Shown in pieces: positions 12,271-26,524 of a stretch of DNA of 64,000 nucleotides. A program made the position numbers and the translations under genes. Position 1 is the stretch's first letter. Every line of letters begins with the position of its first letter. Source of the stretch: Sinonovacula constricta (taxonomy: Eukaryota > Mollusca > Bivalvia > Cardiida > Solecurtidae). Under the pieces are notes generated by a model. That model was not told the origin of the DNA. It worked only from the letters and a program-made list of their open reading frames with translations, and did not search any database. Location of the stretch: assembly GCA_007844125.1 (NCBI GenBank), contig CM017561.1, forward strand, positions 62,725,256-62,789,255. Reading direction: 5' to 3'.

Positions 12271-13104
12271 GTTAGTACATCATCAAAAGGCAACTTAGTT
12301 GTTGATATAGTTGCATTTTTACCTGGGTGACGAGGTTTATTGTGATCCTTTACAATTGGTAATCACTCAAAGATTGTATAATATAGACATGCAAATGTAG
12401 TATCAATGAAAAAAGAATGGAGGTCACCTCGATAGAGTTGGCCCTTTACAACAAATTTGTATTGAAATGTAGATTTTTTATCTAATTTATGTTGATATTT
12501 TTTAAATATATCAAGTATCATTTATATAAAAGGGAATTAAGTGATATCTCCGTACAATACGGCTTTCTTTAACAGAAATTAACACACAGTTTAAAAGTGA
12601 TTTCAAAATAATTTTAGAAGTAACAGGAGCACATAAGCACAAGGACACTAGAAAAGTTATCAAACCGTGTATGTGAATTTTCAACATGGCTTATCGTTAA
12701 ACTCATCATCAGTTTTGTTGTAGAGCTGAATCAATTTGACAATGTTAAATATTAACTTAACATAACTTCTTGTTGGTTTTGACTGATCGACTGTTACATG
12801 TACGTAAATCATCCCATTCGGAAATGACGCCTTCAAACACTTATTGTGAACCATTGCTAGTAATATTTATTGGCGTCTCTATATCTTTATATCCCCAAAT
12901 AAGAATGTTAGTCCTCCGATCGCCATGTTGCATCTCTTCGACAAATAAGCTTCATGTTCACACTATTTACAATAACATATCGCATGATCTTTCAATGTTT
13001 CATTTATGAAAAAATCTGTTTATTTACCTAAGCGACAGATCTGATGTAAACACTAATTTGTTGGCGTATCACCGATGATCTTTTCGATAGACTTGATGGG
13101 TCAA

Positions 13105-13210
13105 ATGTGATATTCTACTAATAGCAGTATGAAAACACTTATATAAGCAGCAAGGCATAAGCTATCCTGCATTTTATGGAAAGGTTTTATACAAGCTATA
13201 GGAAAGAAGA
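13105..13210 (+). mobile_element. PLE coding scrap
   Basis: The segments atagcagtatgaaaacactt and cctgcattttatggaa correspond to the C-terminal RT region of the PLE (compare 2245-2310 and the reverse of 27640-27710). About 100 bp remains, with a small insertion. Confidence 0.65.
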
Positions 13211-15860
13211 AAATGTCTTCAGTTATTTCCAGGTTGCTTTAATATGCTTATTGCTTAATTATTTATACTTTCCCGAAACATTTCGATACCATTTACCCCA
13301 AAATCAGAACGTATAGTTCTAGTACATATATCCATTCTGCCGCACTATACACGGAGTGCATACACAATTTTCCGACAACGCAAACATAAAATTATTGCTG
13401 TACAAAAACAATACCCAATTATGACAGTTGAGTTTCAATATTGTTCACTAGTTAATTATAGTGATAGGTAAATGTGATCCTCAATGGAACAATCCATTAT
13501 CCTTTCAGTCATACGCTATTCTTTAAGCATTATAATCGTAGATTTATGTACATGTCGATTCTTTAACCTAAGTTTATATAGATATTAATTTATGGCATAA
13601 TGATATAATGATACACTTTGCAAAAGGCGGATGGAATTCGTATCAACGTATTTCTGGATTGTTTCAATGGGTTCAGTTATAATTCTTATTTCATGGGTCA
13701 ACGATGTATATTTCAGACGTTTTTGGTCTAGGCTTATAAATACTTAACACCACTTACACATTGCCCTGAAAACTTTGTATTTACTTTCTAAATTGTTTTA
13801 TTATATATAACATAAGTTTCTGGACTCGCACAATTATTAAAATAAGAATTTGCAAGGAAATCGCAAAACTCTTGTAATGATAATGTACGATACCAGATGG
13901 CAACAACTCGAACAAGTGTTCAGTCACTCTCCTTGCCTCAAGCACTTCTCGTATGAGACTCGTTTAAGGTTCTAAAGCAGACTCAATGGCGTCGGCTGTT
14001 ACATTACAGACTACTAAACAACGCAAGTGTTTTATTCGCTTTGAATGCATGAGCGTGTCCCTGTATTAGGTAAATTATGCAGTCTGTAATTTACCATTTT
14101 TGACAAAAACCCCATATTAGAAGAATACACTGTTTGCTTAATTTGTATAAGACTGTTTGCTTAATTGATATAAGACGATTTTAGTTCTTTCAGCATAAAA
14201 GCATAAATATATACATACTCAAAAACAAGTTTACATAACTGCCTATAAGTAAATGTTGACCTTACAAAGCCTAGAGCCTCTTAACGTTTTGCAGACTTGT
14301 TGATTAAAGCAATAGTTTGTGGAGGACCATCGACCATCGACACGGTAATACGAAGAGTTTAGACAATCATTGTTTTAAAATACGTGAAAAAAATACAAAC
14401 ACAATTATTCATATATATGTTAGGATATCAATTAGAGTAACAGTGAGTCAACTTGCTCTTTTTAATTTTTTGTCACGAAAGCAGACCTTTACCACTAAAT
14501 ACTTATTATGGATTTAAAAACATCTGATAGAAGCATATGTGCAATAATAATATTTGAGCTTGCTGATAAATTCAATGAATGACGAATTAGAAAAAATACA
14601 TATCGAGAGTTTACGACAATATTTTGAGATTTAAACATGCCAACTAATAAACATCTGTCAATTAGTATGCTGATTGGTTCAATAGTGCCTTAAGTAAATA
14701 TGAAAAGCAGGTCTCGTGTTCCTGTGAGGCTTGTTCTTACTCTTACGTGTGAACACGAAGCTTGATAGGTTGTATAGCAGTCAAATAAACTAACTAAATT
14801 TAAATAAATATAATTGCAACTAGTTATCCTTTTTAGTACATGTACATTAACCATTTGCAGTAGTTTATTGTTATTTATTTGTACATGTACTCGAATTAAC
14901 GGGGTGCTGCTAACCGAGGGACATAATTTGGTACTGCATTATATTTTCTTCGTAGCATATATAGCTTACGATATTGAGTTGAAATCAGTTGTTCAGAAAA
15001 ATTCCTGTCATATTAAAAATAAACAGTAAACAATAACAAAAACAATAAAACAACAACTACAAACAAACAGTTGTTAGTTATGATTTAATGTCTTTATTTC
15101 AATTGGCTGTTTTGAAAGATTTGATAACAATAAGAAGCCTGACTTGTTTTAAGGATAAAAACACATATTAACGGTATTGGCAAGCTCAACCATCATGCTT
15201 CAATGAACGGTTTGGTAAAACTATTCTCAAAGGTCAGAATGTGTGTTTGCAGGGGGGCTTGTGTTAATGAGCATTTACACTACTATTTAAATAAACGAAG
15301 GGTACATTTTTAGAAGTTTTGCCTATGTGCTTAGATCCGACTTGTTCTTGGGTGAGACTATAAATTACACATTGTTACAGATAGTTACTTCATAAAAAAT
15401 GGTTCTGTATCATTAGGAGTCCCTCTACAGTTAAATAATTTTGATTCCCAATTGACATTTAAACTAATATAAAAATCTTGTTTTCTAAAATATGATAAAT
15501 GAGACATTCAAGACTTTTCTGGGAAACGTGCATGTAAAAGTCATGTAAAAGTCCTGGACATTTTCTGTATGTCAGAAGCTTTTAGGGCCCCCAGCGCCAG
15601 AAATCTCTGACCAGGGCAGCCCTTGGCCACCAATTTCAAAGCATTTCAGTACAATTAATATAAGACGGTATGCATGCACTTCATTAAGAGTAAGCGACAA
15701 TTGGTTCATCTTTGGTTTTTGTTTCCACCCAACATATCTATACCACCAGATTTTTGTTTGGTATGTTCATGACGAAGTTTGTATTCATACTAATGCTTAT
15801 CACAAAATGCGTTCGAAGTTTGTTTCAAAATACCTTTGTAAAATTACCTTTACATTTCAG

Positions 15861-15914
15861 GCTTTGGGATTCTTACATCTACCCTTTTGACAGGCCCTCA
15901 CACGCACAATACAG
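15861..15914 (+). CDS. Thr-rich linker mini-exon
   Basis: A 54-bp phase 1-1 exon after a good acceptor (ctttacatttcag) with donor GTATGT. It reads (G)FGILTSTLLTGPHTHNT. The end ...aat aca g|gtatg repeats that of exon 10583-10630, which suggests the two are copies. It joins to the next exon as G|AC (Asp). There is no domain; I infer spacer. Confidence 0.6.
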
Positions 15915-16445
15915 GTATGTTTGCTTCTAGTGAATATGGCATACATTAAACATGTTTACAAACATTTCAAAATGCAAAATACATTTTTAAAAAAAATTCT
16001 ATACAATTAAATTAATGTTCACATTCAGCCATTCATGTGAAATGATATAAAGTTATTGAACAGCCATATTAAAAACTTTATAAACAGACACTATATAATA
16101 TTGGCTATTTAGAGGACTTAAAAATACACATCCGCGAAGTGCCCTACAATGTTATATGCATTATATATTTTACATCACATTTTAAATTATATATATATAT
16201 AATATATAATAATAATATATATATATATATATATAATATATATATACACTGTCTTCAAGCCAATAAAATTAACATGCGTTTTTATTGTTTATGTGCAAGC
16301 AATATCCAGCGGTGGTGTAAATAGATTAAATTTATCTTTTTTACTTTCAACTTTGTTAAGCATAGCAAAAACAATTTTTATGTTATTATTTTTGTATTTT
16401 CCAAATTTTTCGGTCTGGGCAATACAAAAAGTTCAATTTGTTTAG
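15915..16445. other. Short intron with AT microsatellite
   Basis: Phase-1 intron of 531 bp. An imperfect (AT)n tract occupies about 16186-16248; nothing else is recognisable. Confidence 0.7.
16186..16248. repeat. (AT)n microsatellite
   Basis: Alternating at/ta run broken by a few aa steps. The ORF crossing it is an artefact of the simple repeat. Confidence 0.9.
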
Positions 16446-16526
16446 ACCATTCAACATATGCTCATGGATCTACAACGGTCGGAACGAAGCCGACAGTTGC
16501 ATTACAAACGACGCAAACAACACGAG
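16446..16526 (+). CDS. 81-bp Thr-rich linker exon, copy 1
   Basis: Phase 1-1 exon after aatttgtttag with donor GTATGT. It reads HSTYAHGSTTVGTKPTVALQ followed by TTQTTR: mucin-like, rich in Thr. The same length, the same first codons (ac cat), a Gly-Ser-Thr-Thr core and a similar end (acg caa) occur in exon 30895-30975, so the two are duplicates that now flank the ShKT/TSP1 block. It joins to the ShKT exon as G|TT (Val). Confidence 0.7.
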
Positions 16527-18997
16527 GTATGTATTAAATGTTCAGCTTATGTTCGTGGTCCTACGTTTGAAATGTCCATTTATACAGTACAACGAGCATA
16601 CAATGTGGCTTGGGCTGTTTTTTTTTCAAACTACTCTCTTGTTTGGAACTTGTAGAATGCAGAGACGTTTGATCTACTATACACATTGTACATATGTTGA
16701 TAGTTTAGTTTATTATAATAATAGCTTTTTGTTTGTATATAAGTTCCTATAATCAGTTTTAACTCTCGGTGTAGAGCCTTTTACCGACTAACCGTTCCAT
16801 CATGGGTTTTTTTTTCTTTTTGTGGGGCAGGTCTCGTCTCTGTGTTTTTGTTACCTTTACATTTACCCCGTTTGCCTTTGTTTACATGTATTTCATATAT
16901 AAATATCTGTGGTAATTCTTATAGGTGATTTTCTTATTGTCATATAAATATCTGTGGTAAAGCTTTTCTTATTGTCCTCTTCAGAATGATAATGTTATGA
17001 TCTAGCCAATAACTATTAGAATGACCTATAATAATAACATAATTTTGTTACATGTTAAGTTAAAGCTTTTAAACAAATGGTGCATATAAAAATTATATGT
17101 AATGGGAGTTGAAACAAAAGTCGGACACAACTTAACTTTATTTGGAGGATAAAGATGAAAACCTTCAATATAAAGTAAATAAAAATATCAGCACATGTTT
17201 AATACTGACATTTATAAACATAACTAATATTCAGCTTATTAAGTGTTTTTTTAATATGGTATTGATTTTTTTCACCGAGTGTTGAGGTAAAAATATCGAA
17301 ATTAAACCTGTGCGCTTTGACAATGGATATTTACAAATACATTTATTTCTTCACTTTCCTCAAACGAATTTTGAAGCATTTTTTAAATGCACTAACATTG
17401 TTCCTAGTTGTACAAGTTATGTTTCTTTTAAGCATGTGTGTACTCGGTTAAAACAAAGATGTTTAGTAAACTAATAACTGTACAAATTAGACTTCTATCA
17501 GAAGCTTATCGACATCTGTCTTATCTATGTTATCTCCGAGAACTTCTTTCATTATGAAAGTGACAGTGCACCGCCATATTAAGAACCTACAATCTACAAC
17601 ATTGGCTTTTTTCACTTTTTTGACAATGATTTGTAGATGATAATATTGATGTGATAAATATTCTACGGGTTATGTTATATAAGATAATTTCTTCTTGTTT
17701 CTGGTTGGATGTAAGTTTATGAGTGGGTTTGGTAGTGAAGTTTGTAAAAATATTGTAATGAGTAAATTAAAAACTGGCAGAAAGTCGTATTATTCTGCTG
17801 ACATTTTTCCAGCACCGCATAAAGCACATTTGTGGCATACCATGAAAAGAACAATTCCGGATAACTAATTAATAATATGCGGAACAAATGATGTATAACG
17901 GACAACATTCATTGCATAATGGATACCACTGGATAGGTAATGGAAAAAGCATCGGTACACACGCACGTATGCCAGACTATGAAATCTGTATCTTCAGTTT
18001 AGTTTTGGTTCATAAAGTAACGATATCTCATGCACGTCGGACGACTAAAGGAGGGTAAAACAGAATAAACGCAAAGATTTGTTATAACGACATTGCATAA
18101 AACAAATGATACACGCTATCTTAATGATCTATAGGTATTGGTATGGATATCCACACGCTTCTGAAAGCGTCGGTTCCCATTTATGGCAAAAACTTGATTC
18201 TATCTAGGCCAGCAAAAAACCCCTAGAGTTTTGAACTGAACTGAACGATTGCATGTTTATCAACGACATTTGTAGCACGAAACACTAAAATATTATTATT
18301 ATTTCTCAGCTGTGCACGTAAATATGTTCCACACATTGTACTAAAGGAAATCTGTACAAATGCTAATGTACTAAGCTCAATTGAAGGTTGTCATAGTTAA
18401 TCAATTGTTTATTACATTTAACAGAAAATGGAACAGAAACAGCGGCATTTTATGTGAACATTTGCATTGTACTTAGGATGTTCATACTAACAACAAGGAA
18501 AAGTAAATTCTCTGTTTGAGCTATGTCAACGTTGTGCTGCTTCCTTTAAAATGTTTTACGTAAGAAATGAGGAACCTTTGGTCTAGATGAAATCTACGTC
18601 AATGAATTAATTGAGACTGGTGCCTTGACGAGAGTATCGATATGCTCGTACTTTGTTAACACGTTATGGCACAAATGAATAGTATCGAATAGTCCTATGA
18701 TAATTGCAACCTAGTTTTAACATTAAAAGAGCACTAAATGCATATAAACAGATAATAATATTGTAAAAAGGGACAAAAACCGAATAAGACAAAAAGAAAA
18801 GTGTTTTCATACGAATTTCCACAAAGTAAAAATTAAACCACAAAAATGAAAACGGTCGGTCTGCAACAACGCAAGGTAAATAAAAAGGTTAGATAAAACT
18901 TTATAATATCTTTATAAATTAGAACACTTGAGTAAATAAATTAGAAAGGTAAGAGTTAAAGTAATAAGAACATTTAAAATGTTTTTTCTAAACGTAG
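16527..18997. other. Intron with PLE tail
   Basis: Phase-1 intron of 2.5 kb. A PLE 3'-tail piece lies at about 16590-16935. At 18846-18876 there is a look-alike of a linker-exon end (tctgcaacaacgcaag before gtaaat) that has no usable acceptor in frame. The rest is AT-rich and unrecognised. Confidence 0.65.
16590..16935 (+). mobile_element. PLE 3'-tail fragment
   Basis: It preserves the PLE tail order: ttgggctgttttt, acatatgttgatagttta, cttttaccgactaaccgttcc, ctttttgtgg..ctcgtctctgtg, cgtttgcctttgt and ggtaattcttatagg. It is non-coding. Confidence 0.7.
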
Positions 18998-19117
18998 TTA
19001 CCTGTGACGATCACCCGGACGGTGACTGTCACATACCAAGTATCCTGCACTTTGTTTGTCAGCATAACGACACAGCCGAGAAATACTGTAAACGATCGTG
19101 TGGACTGTGTCCAAAAG
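18998..19117 (+). CDS. ShKT exon 1 of left-hand gene
   Basis: A complete ShKT (ShK/CTLD, six-cysteine) module in one 120-bp phase 1-1 exon. It reads TCDDHPDGDC, then FVCQHNDTAEKYCKRSCGLC and PK. Spacing and the YCxxSCGxC ending are typical of the family, which in animals is usually an extracellular accessory module and need not be a toxin. Acceptor ctaaacgtag, donor GTGAGT. The minus-strand exon 53059-53178 is a very close relative (HNETAEKYCKWSCGLCPK). An upstream ATG at 18979 lies in the intron and is not a start. Confidence 0.93.
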
Positions 19118-19957
19118 GTGAGTACACTACAATAACACAATACATTGTCTATGTAACGCACGAAGTGTATTGCTTACTTATTATGTTGAAAGATTATGAG
19201 GTATGTTTGTCTGTTGGAATTTAATGTATATTGATAAAAATGAAATGTGTAAAGCCAAAGGTTATTTCGTAAATGTCTAAAGGATTTTAAATCCTATTGA
19301 AGTTGGGTTTAAGCAATAGTGCGAAAAGGTTGGTCTTTTCTCATAAATTGGCTTTATTTACTATAAAGTATGCACAGTAAGTGCATTTTAACTTTTAAAC
19401 CTCTATCTTTAAAAAGGATAATATACATGAGTCACAAATGTTCCTGGACTATTAAGTTAACATGTGACGATTGTTGATAAAATATAAATTAAAGTTTATT
19501 CGTAATGTGAATAAAGACCCAGGACACATGTTTCTTCTTAAAATAATATTGTACAGTTCTTTTTTTCTATATGCACAAACCAAGAAATTGCGATTTGCCA
19601 TAAAATTATTTGCCTGGGACTGACGAACTACCTTAAACACAAAGATGACTAGACTTTATACTTTTTGAAGACTTAACACGGTTTCTATGTCCGTTGATAC
19701 CCGTTCACATCTATAAAACTGGTTTAATGGCCGCAGTAGGTTCTATTTGCCGACTCACCGTTCCAAGGCGGTAACTGTTGGGTTTGCTTATTTGGTTAAA
19801 TGACTCATTACAGATTTGTTTTTACTTTAACATATTGGTTTGCACGTGAATACTCTTGTCCCGTGTCTTTCTGGGTTTAGTATATGTTGCAATGCTCGTA
19901 GGACTTTGTCATGAATTCTTATTACAAATTTATGTCAGTAATGGGCTTTTTATACAG
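19118..19957. other. Intron with repeat tail
   Basis: Phase-1 intron of 840 bp. The segment at about 19690-19900 belongs to a PLE-tail-like repeat that recurs at 58640-58865; the rest is unrecognised. Confidence 0.7.
19690..19900 (+). repeat. PLE-tail-like repeat, copy 1
   Basis: Shares with 58640-58865: aaaactggttta, tgccgactcaccgttccaag, gcggtaactgttggg, gttaaatgactcatnacag, ggtttngtatatgttgcaatg and ggactttgt. The central ccgttccaaggcggtaactg also occurs in the larger PLE tails, so this is probably a diverged subfamily. Confidence 0.65.
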
Positions 19958-20131
19958 TTGATGGTGAATGGTCAGACTGGAGCAGTTGGTCATCTTGTAG
20001 TGTTACTTGTGAGAACGGCACGCATGTGAGAAATCGTACCTGCGACAATCCAGCGCCAGAGTTCGGTGGAGACGAATGTGTAGGAAGTAAAAAAGAAGTC
20101 ATGGAATGTTATACTAAAACGATGTGCCCAT
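19958..20131 (+). CDS. TSP1 exon 6 of left-hand gene (between ShKT exons)
   Basis: One TSP1 repeat: VDGEWSDWSSWSSCSVTCEN, then HVRNRTCDNPAPEFGG and a terminal TKTMCP. 174 bp, phase 1-1, acceptor tttttatacag, donor GTACGT. It is isolated among ShKT modules. Its closest relatives are the minus-strand exons 52108-52281 (same 174-bp length, same ShKT neighbours) and 61119-61292. The position and similarity mark the ShKT-TSP1-ShKT block as one duplicated unit. Confidence 0.93.
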
Positions 20132-22061
20132 GTACGTTGCGGGTAGTGAACTGTTTTGTGTCCACATACCCTTATATTCAATCCTTTTATTAATATTGGT
20201 ATTTGATAAGCAGACATGTGGAGATGTTACACTATTCAAGGTATAGGCAAGTAACAGAACCTCGTTAAGAAAACGATTATAACGATGCTTCAAAACGTTT
20301 AATTCATTGGGTTATTTAAATTTAATCCAATACCTTGTAAACTTGCTGATTGAAAGGTGGCGTAATAAAAAGTATGACTTACCCCGAATCTGAAAATTAT
20401 TTTTCATTTTTCTTTAAATCTGTCTATCCTGTTTTCTTTTACATTCTGATCTTTTCACCGGACCTGGTAGCGCAATCGGTAGAGCGTCGGCTCCAGGTAC
20501 GGGAGGCCACGGGTTCGATCCCGGGCCACGACATACCAAAGTCGTTAAAAATGGTAGTGGTATAGCTCCCTTGCTAACGCTCAAGCAAATATAAGGGCAG
20601 TTCCACGACTGGTTGGCCCGGTGTCAGGATAATGTGACTGGGTGTGGTATCATGCCAGGTGTTCAAGGCATGCTATACACAGTGAAGGCAGCACTATATC
20701 TGCTTCAAGTGGACACCGTCTCCAGATAACTGAAATACTTTTGGTGGGACGATAAACCCAACAAACATTCTGATTTTTTCATAATCGTTGTCGTTTTTCT
20801 TGATGATTATCATTCTTCAAAATAAATTGTAGATTTAACCGGCTGTTTTCTGTCTTTTGCCAAATGATCTTCGATTTAAATTCCAAACTATATTAACAAA
20901 ACATATTCTGATTTTGTCGTTTGTCAAGTAGATGACCTACGAGGATGTCATAATGACTTGCTTGACTGATAATGCATTTGTGTGAAATACCTTGACAATA
21001 TCACGAAAAGCTTTAAATAAAGCTTTATATAAAAAGTAAATAATGTACATATATGTGAGAAGCACTATGAAAATATAAGGACACGGGTTAAAAAGAGAGT
21101 ACATTTGCCGGAGTAACGAGGACACTATGTTTGTATTTTGTGGAATGCTTAACAGAAAGCAATAGAAATTTTGGCATTCTGCATCCAGGGTCCTGTATGA
21201 AGATGCTCCTTTCCTATTTTAAACATCGCGGACCCATTAGAGTTTACAAAAGTCTCTATTTGGTTATTTACTTGGATGTGTTGCAATATATGAGACATAC
21301 ACAGTGACATTTCTTCTTTATTATCATTTACAGGCACAATGTGGTTTTAAATACTATTTCGTGCCCTTTGCAAATCTCCACACCTTCCGCTGGAGTATTT
21401 TGCTTGTTATGAAAACATCCTTCCCTTCCTTTTGGTTCAGCCGCATTCACACAGCCTTTTGTGAACGAGTATCATCGGTGGAAATGTTTATATTCAGGAT
21501 GCATTGTGCCTTTCTATGATCTTGCACTCGGATCTTTAGATGCTGATTTGTCGACTGCCTTTTTGCATTTTCTTCTACTGTTTCATTAGAACCTTAACCA
21601 TATCTTCTGTCTAAATCTGTGGATTTTTTTATTTTCTAGATGTTCTGGGTATTGAAACAATGATTTATTTTCGCTTTGTGTGACAAACCATAAGTTACGT
21701 TTGTCAACACACATAAGTTTGCTATTATAAACCTTGAACCATTTCAAAGAGCATGTATATATGCTTTAAAATTAGATGACATGCGTTTAGGATTGAAGAT
21801 ATCTTGTTGCTTAATCGGTGAAAATAATGATGACGTTTGCTTTAAATATGTTGCTAATAAAATCTGTTGCATTTCCTTATACGAATGTTTTGTTTCTCAA
21901 ACTCTTTATAGAGGCCAGTGATTACACAAAGATTAAGTAAATATATTTTCTCAGTAGCATAATGTATCGAAACATTTGCATGTTAACAAAGCTTTAAATA
22001 CCCTAGGTTGTTTTATGTTTATACAAAATAATATGTTTTAAAATGACCGATTTTATTCTAG
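20132..22061. other. Intron with SINE
   Basis: Phase-1 intron of 1.9 kb containing a full-looking tRNA-derived SINE (about 20455-20775). Other open frames, for example 21304-21519, have no domain. Confidence 0.7.
20455..20775 (+). mobile_element. tRNA-derived SINE, near full length
   Basis: An A-box-like ggtagcgcaatcggtagagc and a B box (gggttcgatcccg) 35-45 bp further on form a Pol III head. A body follows with ggtagtggtatagctccctt, then ggcccggtgtcaggataatg, cactatatctgcttcaagtg and a tail gggacgataaacccaacaaa. The body recurs at 26190-26350, and part of its middle near 42540-42620. The acceptor arm does not pair, so it is not a tRNA gene. Confidence 0.8.
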
Positions 22062-22181
22062 CGCCCTGTGTTGACCTTTTGGACATCGAATGTGGAAAAC
22101 CCAATCTCCTAGCGTTCATTTGCCAACATGAAAACATTGCTGATCACTATTGTAAACGGTCATGTGGTCGGTGCCCAAAGT
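22062..22181 (+). CDS. ShKT exon 2 of left-hand gene
   Basis: ShKT module, 120 bp, phase 1-1: PCVDLLDIECGKPNLLAFIC, then QHENIADHYCKRSCGRCPK. All six cysteines are present. The first loop is more diverged than in the other ShKT exons (LLDIECGKPN instead of DDxPxxxC). Acceptor ttttattctag, donor GTGAGT. It joins upstream as T|CG (Ser). Confidence 0.92.
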
Positions 22182-23980
<1,799 letters not shown>

Positions 23981-24100
23981 CTGATTGTGAAGATGACCCG
24001 AACGGGCAATGTGATATTCCGTCGGTTTTGGCGTTTCTCTGTTCCCATGTCAACACTGCCGAGAAATACTGCAAACAATCTTGTGGACGTTGTCAAGGTG
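23981..24100 (+). CDS. ShKT exon 3 of left-hand gene
   Basis: ShKT module: ADCEDDPNGQCDIPSVLAFL, then CSHVNTAEKYCKQSCGRCQG. 120 bp with six cysteines, phase 1-1, acceptor acatttttgcag. Two overlapping donors give phase 1: GTAAGC after 24100 (preferred, closer to consensus and giving the usual 120 bp) or GTGGTA after 24097. It joins to linker exon 30895 as G|AC. Confidence 0.92.
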
Positions 24101-24539
24101 GTAAGCATTCGTCAGAAAAATTTTTAAACTATATATGGCAATCGGCATTTTGTTACATGTCCCTTTTCATTCCTTATTTCCCTTATCTGTTGTTTTTAAA
24201 CAAATCTTTATAGAACAAAGAAAATCTTCTTTAGGAGATCATAGCTAGCCACTACGTGTTTTTGTTATGTCTTTACTTATAAATAATGTAATAGGAGTAT
24301 TATCTAATTTTGTCGACAATAATGTTACCTGATTACCAGTACATCAGCAGTTCCTCAATCGGTAAAGTTTTTGCTCTCTTAATAAACCTCCGTCATATTA
24401 ATACTTCCTTGTCAAGACGTACAAAAGTCTACTAAACAAACGGAAAAAAGAGTAAGCTATAAAACCAAAGAAATGTTGAACGAGAAATTTTCATTTACCA
24501 ATGGATGTTAGGCACAAACAGAAAAAGCCGACTCAGATG

Positions 24540-25165
24540 CAAGTCTAAAGTCTCACTGAGAGCCCGTACTGTCTGTTAGTAAACCAATGGTTACAGTGTC
24601 CAACTGGAAGAACGACCGAGGCGACACTGTGAGTGAACGACAGTGCGGTTCCGATGTGAACCGGGAAAACCGTGATGATCCACGTTGAACCGACTAGATG
24701 TCATGATTGTTAACGCATTCAGAGGTTAACGGAAGACACGGGGACAAATATCAAAAACCAGATTGATTCCGACTATTTTGGGAATAAACTGGTTCAGGGG
24801 AAGGTCCACGGCTTTTCCCTGTATCTACTATTATAGACTGTAGTGATCCAAAGTTTCACGGCGTGGATTGGACCGGTCAAGATATGGTTATACCTGGTAT
24901 GTCTCTGTTTTGTGCCTCTAGAAGTTGGAACACATACGGCGACCTTCTGTATATACCGGTAAATGCCGGTACACTTCTGGCTAATACCAAAGAACCCATC
25001 GCTGTATAACGGATTGATATGGCAGCTAGCGGATGATTCCGGCCACATGACGGTTGAAGTCTTCACTACGGTGAAGTAAAAGTAAAGCGTGGTTTATATT
25101 GCGACTTGCAAACTTTAGCTTGAATCAGAGTTCGTTGGACTTACAAAGTGGATATCACAAAACCA
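24540..25165 (+). repeat. Dispersed GC-richer repeat, copy B
   Basis: Follows copy A (11665-12270) landmark by landmark, from tctcactgagagcccgtact through ttttgtgcctctagaag, accggtaaatgccgg and ataacggattgatatgg to tacggtgaagt and tggtttatattgcgac. No protein family is recognised in it. Confidence 0.65.
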
Positions 25166-25499
25166 TAACAAAGGTATTTCATTAACCATAACTTTAAAAC
25201 ATGAACAGATATTGAAAAAATTACATATACTTTAATGTACTGTGAGTGCATCAATATCATGGAACATTTTTTGTCATATTTGCATTTCCCAAACGTCATG
25301 ATTGTTTCCACTGGCTTTCTTAAATCTTTACAACTGATCTTTAATTTTAACCGTAGGTTAATACAATATATAAAGATGCTAAGGTGTCTAGAAATTGAGA
25401 GAAAATAAGGCTGATAAAAATCCATTTACAAAAATACCGAACAAAGCTACAACAAACAAACAACAACAACAACAACATCAAAGCAACAACACAAGCGGA

Positions 25500-25860
25500 T
25501 CATGCTGACCGAGGTTTGTAGGAGCGGGGCTTTCAACACAGATGGTAGTCACCGGGAGATAGAGTAAGGCATCGGACCAGATAACGGACGTATTACGGAC
25601 CTGCGGTTAGCTAAGTCACTGGCTCGGTTAAGCTAGTGTTATCCAGGGTATAGCACGGTATGATTGTGTTTTGTGCAGGTTTCGATCCACTATATAATCC
25701 GGAAAATACTGGATGACTTATAGTTAAGACCGATACAATCTCGATAGATAACGGATTGACCTGGTCTATCACGGCAGGGAAAGTCCAAAATCCCAACTGT
25801 AACAAACAGCTCAGCTACGGTGAAGTTTAAGTTTATTCTCCAGTAAAATGTATTTAATGT
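25500..25860 (+). repeat. Dispersed repeat, copy C (partial)
   Basis: The weakest of three copies. It keeps tgtgttttgtgcaggtttcg, ccggaaaatactgg, gataacggattgacctggt and agctacggtgaagttta in the same order as copies A and B. It follows copy B closely and may be its tandem neighbour. Confidence 0.5.
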
Positions 25861-25974
25861 ATGGATATGATATAATCATATAATAGTGTTTCATACACAA
25901 AATATTTAAATTCAGAACATGACACAAAGTATCAATGTTTTAACTACATTTAGCGTATCAATAAACAGCACGAA

Positions 25975-26190
25975 GACACGCATACACACGTACAAACAAA
26001 CACACATGCACATACAAACATGCACACATACACGCATATATATATATACATATGTACATACGCTCGTACATAAATACGTACGTACATTGGTACATACTTG
26101 CTTACATACGTACATATTATTACATATATATACGTAACATACGTACACACATAAACATGTACGTACGTACATACATGCATACATACATAG
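25975..26190. repeat. Imperfect CACA/TACA/CGTA tetranucleotide repeat
   Basis: Dense in acac, acat and self-complementary tacgta/gtac steps, so both strands give long fake ORFs made of Tyr, Val, Cys, Thr and His. There is no exact period. Confidence 0.85.
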
Positions 26191-26350
26191 TTATACGACT
26201 AGATGGCCCGGTGTAAGAATAATGTGAGTGGTATCTTGTCAGGTGTTCATGGCATCTATACACAGGGAAGTCAGCGCTATATCTGCTTCGAGTAAACACC
26301 GTCTACAGATAACTGAACTACTGTTGGCGGGACGATAAACCCAATAAACA
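26190..26350 (+). mobile_element. SINE 3' body without tRNA head
   Basis: Matches the 3' half of the SINE at 20610-20770: atggcccggtgtaagaataa, tgtcaggtgttcatggcat, gcgctatatctgcttcgagt, gggacgataaacccaa. The head has been replaced by the tetranucleotide repeat. Confidence 0.75.
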
Positions 26351-26524
26351 AACATAAAACAAACAATTTAAGAACATATCTTCAAACATAGTCTAATACA
26401 ACTCTTGGGTGAAAACATTTGTTATAGATGAGTGTTATGTACATTTTTATTTCTTCTCAAAGACACTATTAACTAGTAAAGCAATATGATTTGATATTTC
26501 TACCGATTTGAGTAGGTAAATAAA

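Larger units (their letters stand above)
10631..15860. other. Large intron with dispersed repeats
   Basis: Phase-1 intron of 5.2 kb. It holds repeat copy A (about 11665-12270) and a PLE scrap (about 13105-13210). A 135-codon frame at 11258-11665 abuts the repeat and has no recognisable domain. The rest is AT-rich without visible exons; I found no TSP1 or ShKT pattern. Confidence 0.6.

Noticed and set aside
14296..14345. Possible mini-exon after gcaatag with a gtaata donor.
   Set aside because: The phase does not match 1-1, there is no pyrimidine tract and no similarity to the other linkers.
18846..18876. Sequence resembling the end of a Thr-rich linker exon (tctgcaacaacgcaag before gtaaat).
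   Set aside because: In the required phase the only nearby AG acceptor puts a stop codon in frame, so it cannot be an exon as it stands; possibly a relic.
20455..20535. tRNA gene.
   Set aside because: A and B boxes are present but the acceptor arms do not pair, and a SINE body follows; same reasoning for 61690-61790 and 441-605.
25912..26184. Cys/Tyr/Val-rich ORFs that look like a secreted peptide.
   Set aside because: They arise from the CACA/TACG tetranucleotide repeat and appear on both strands.
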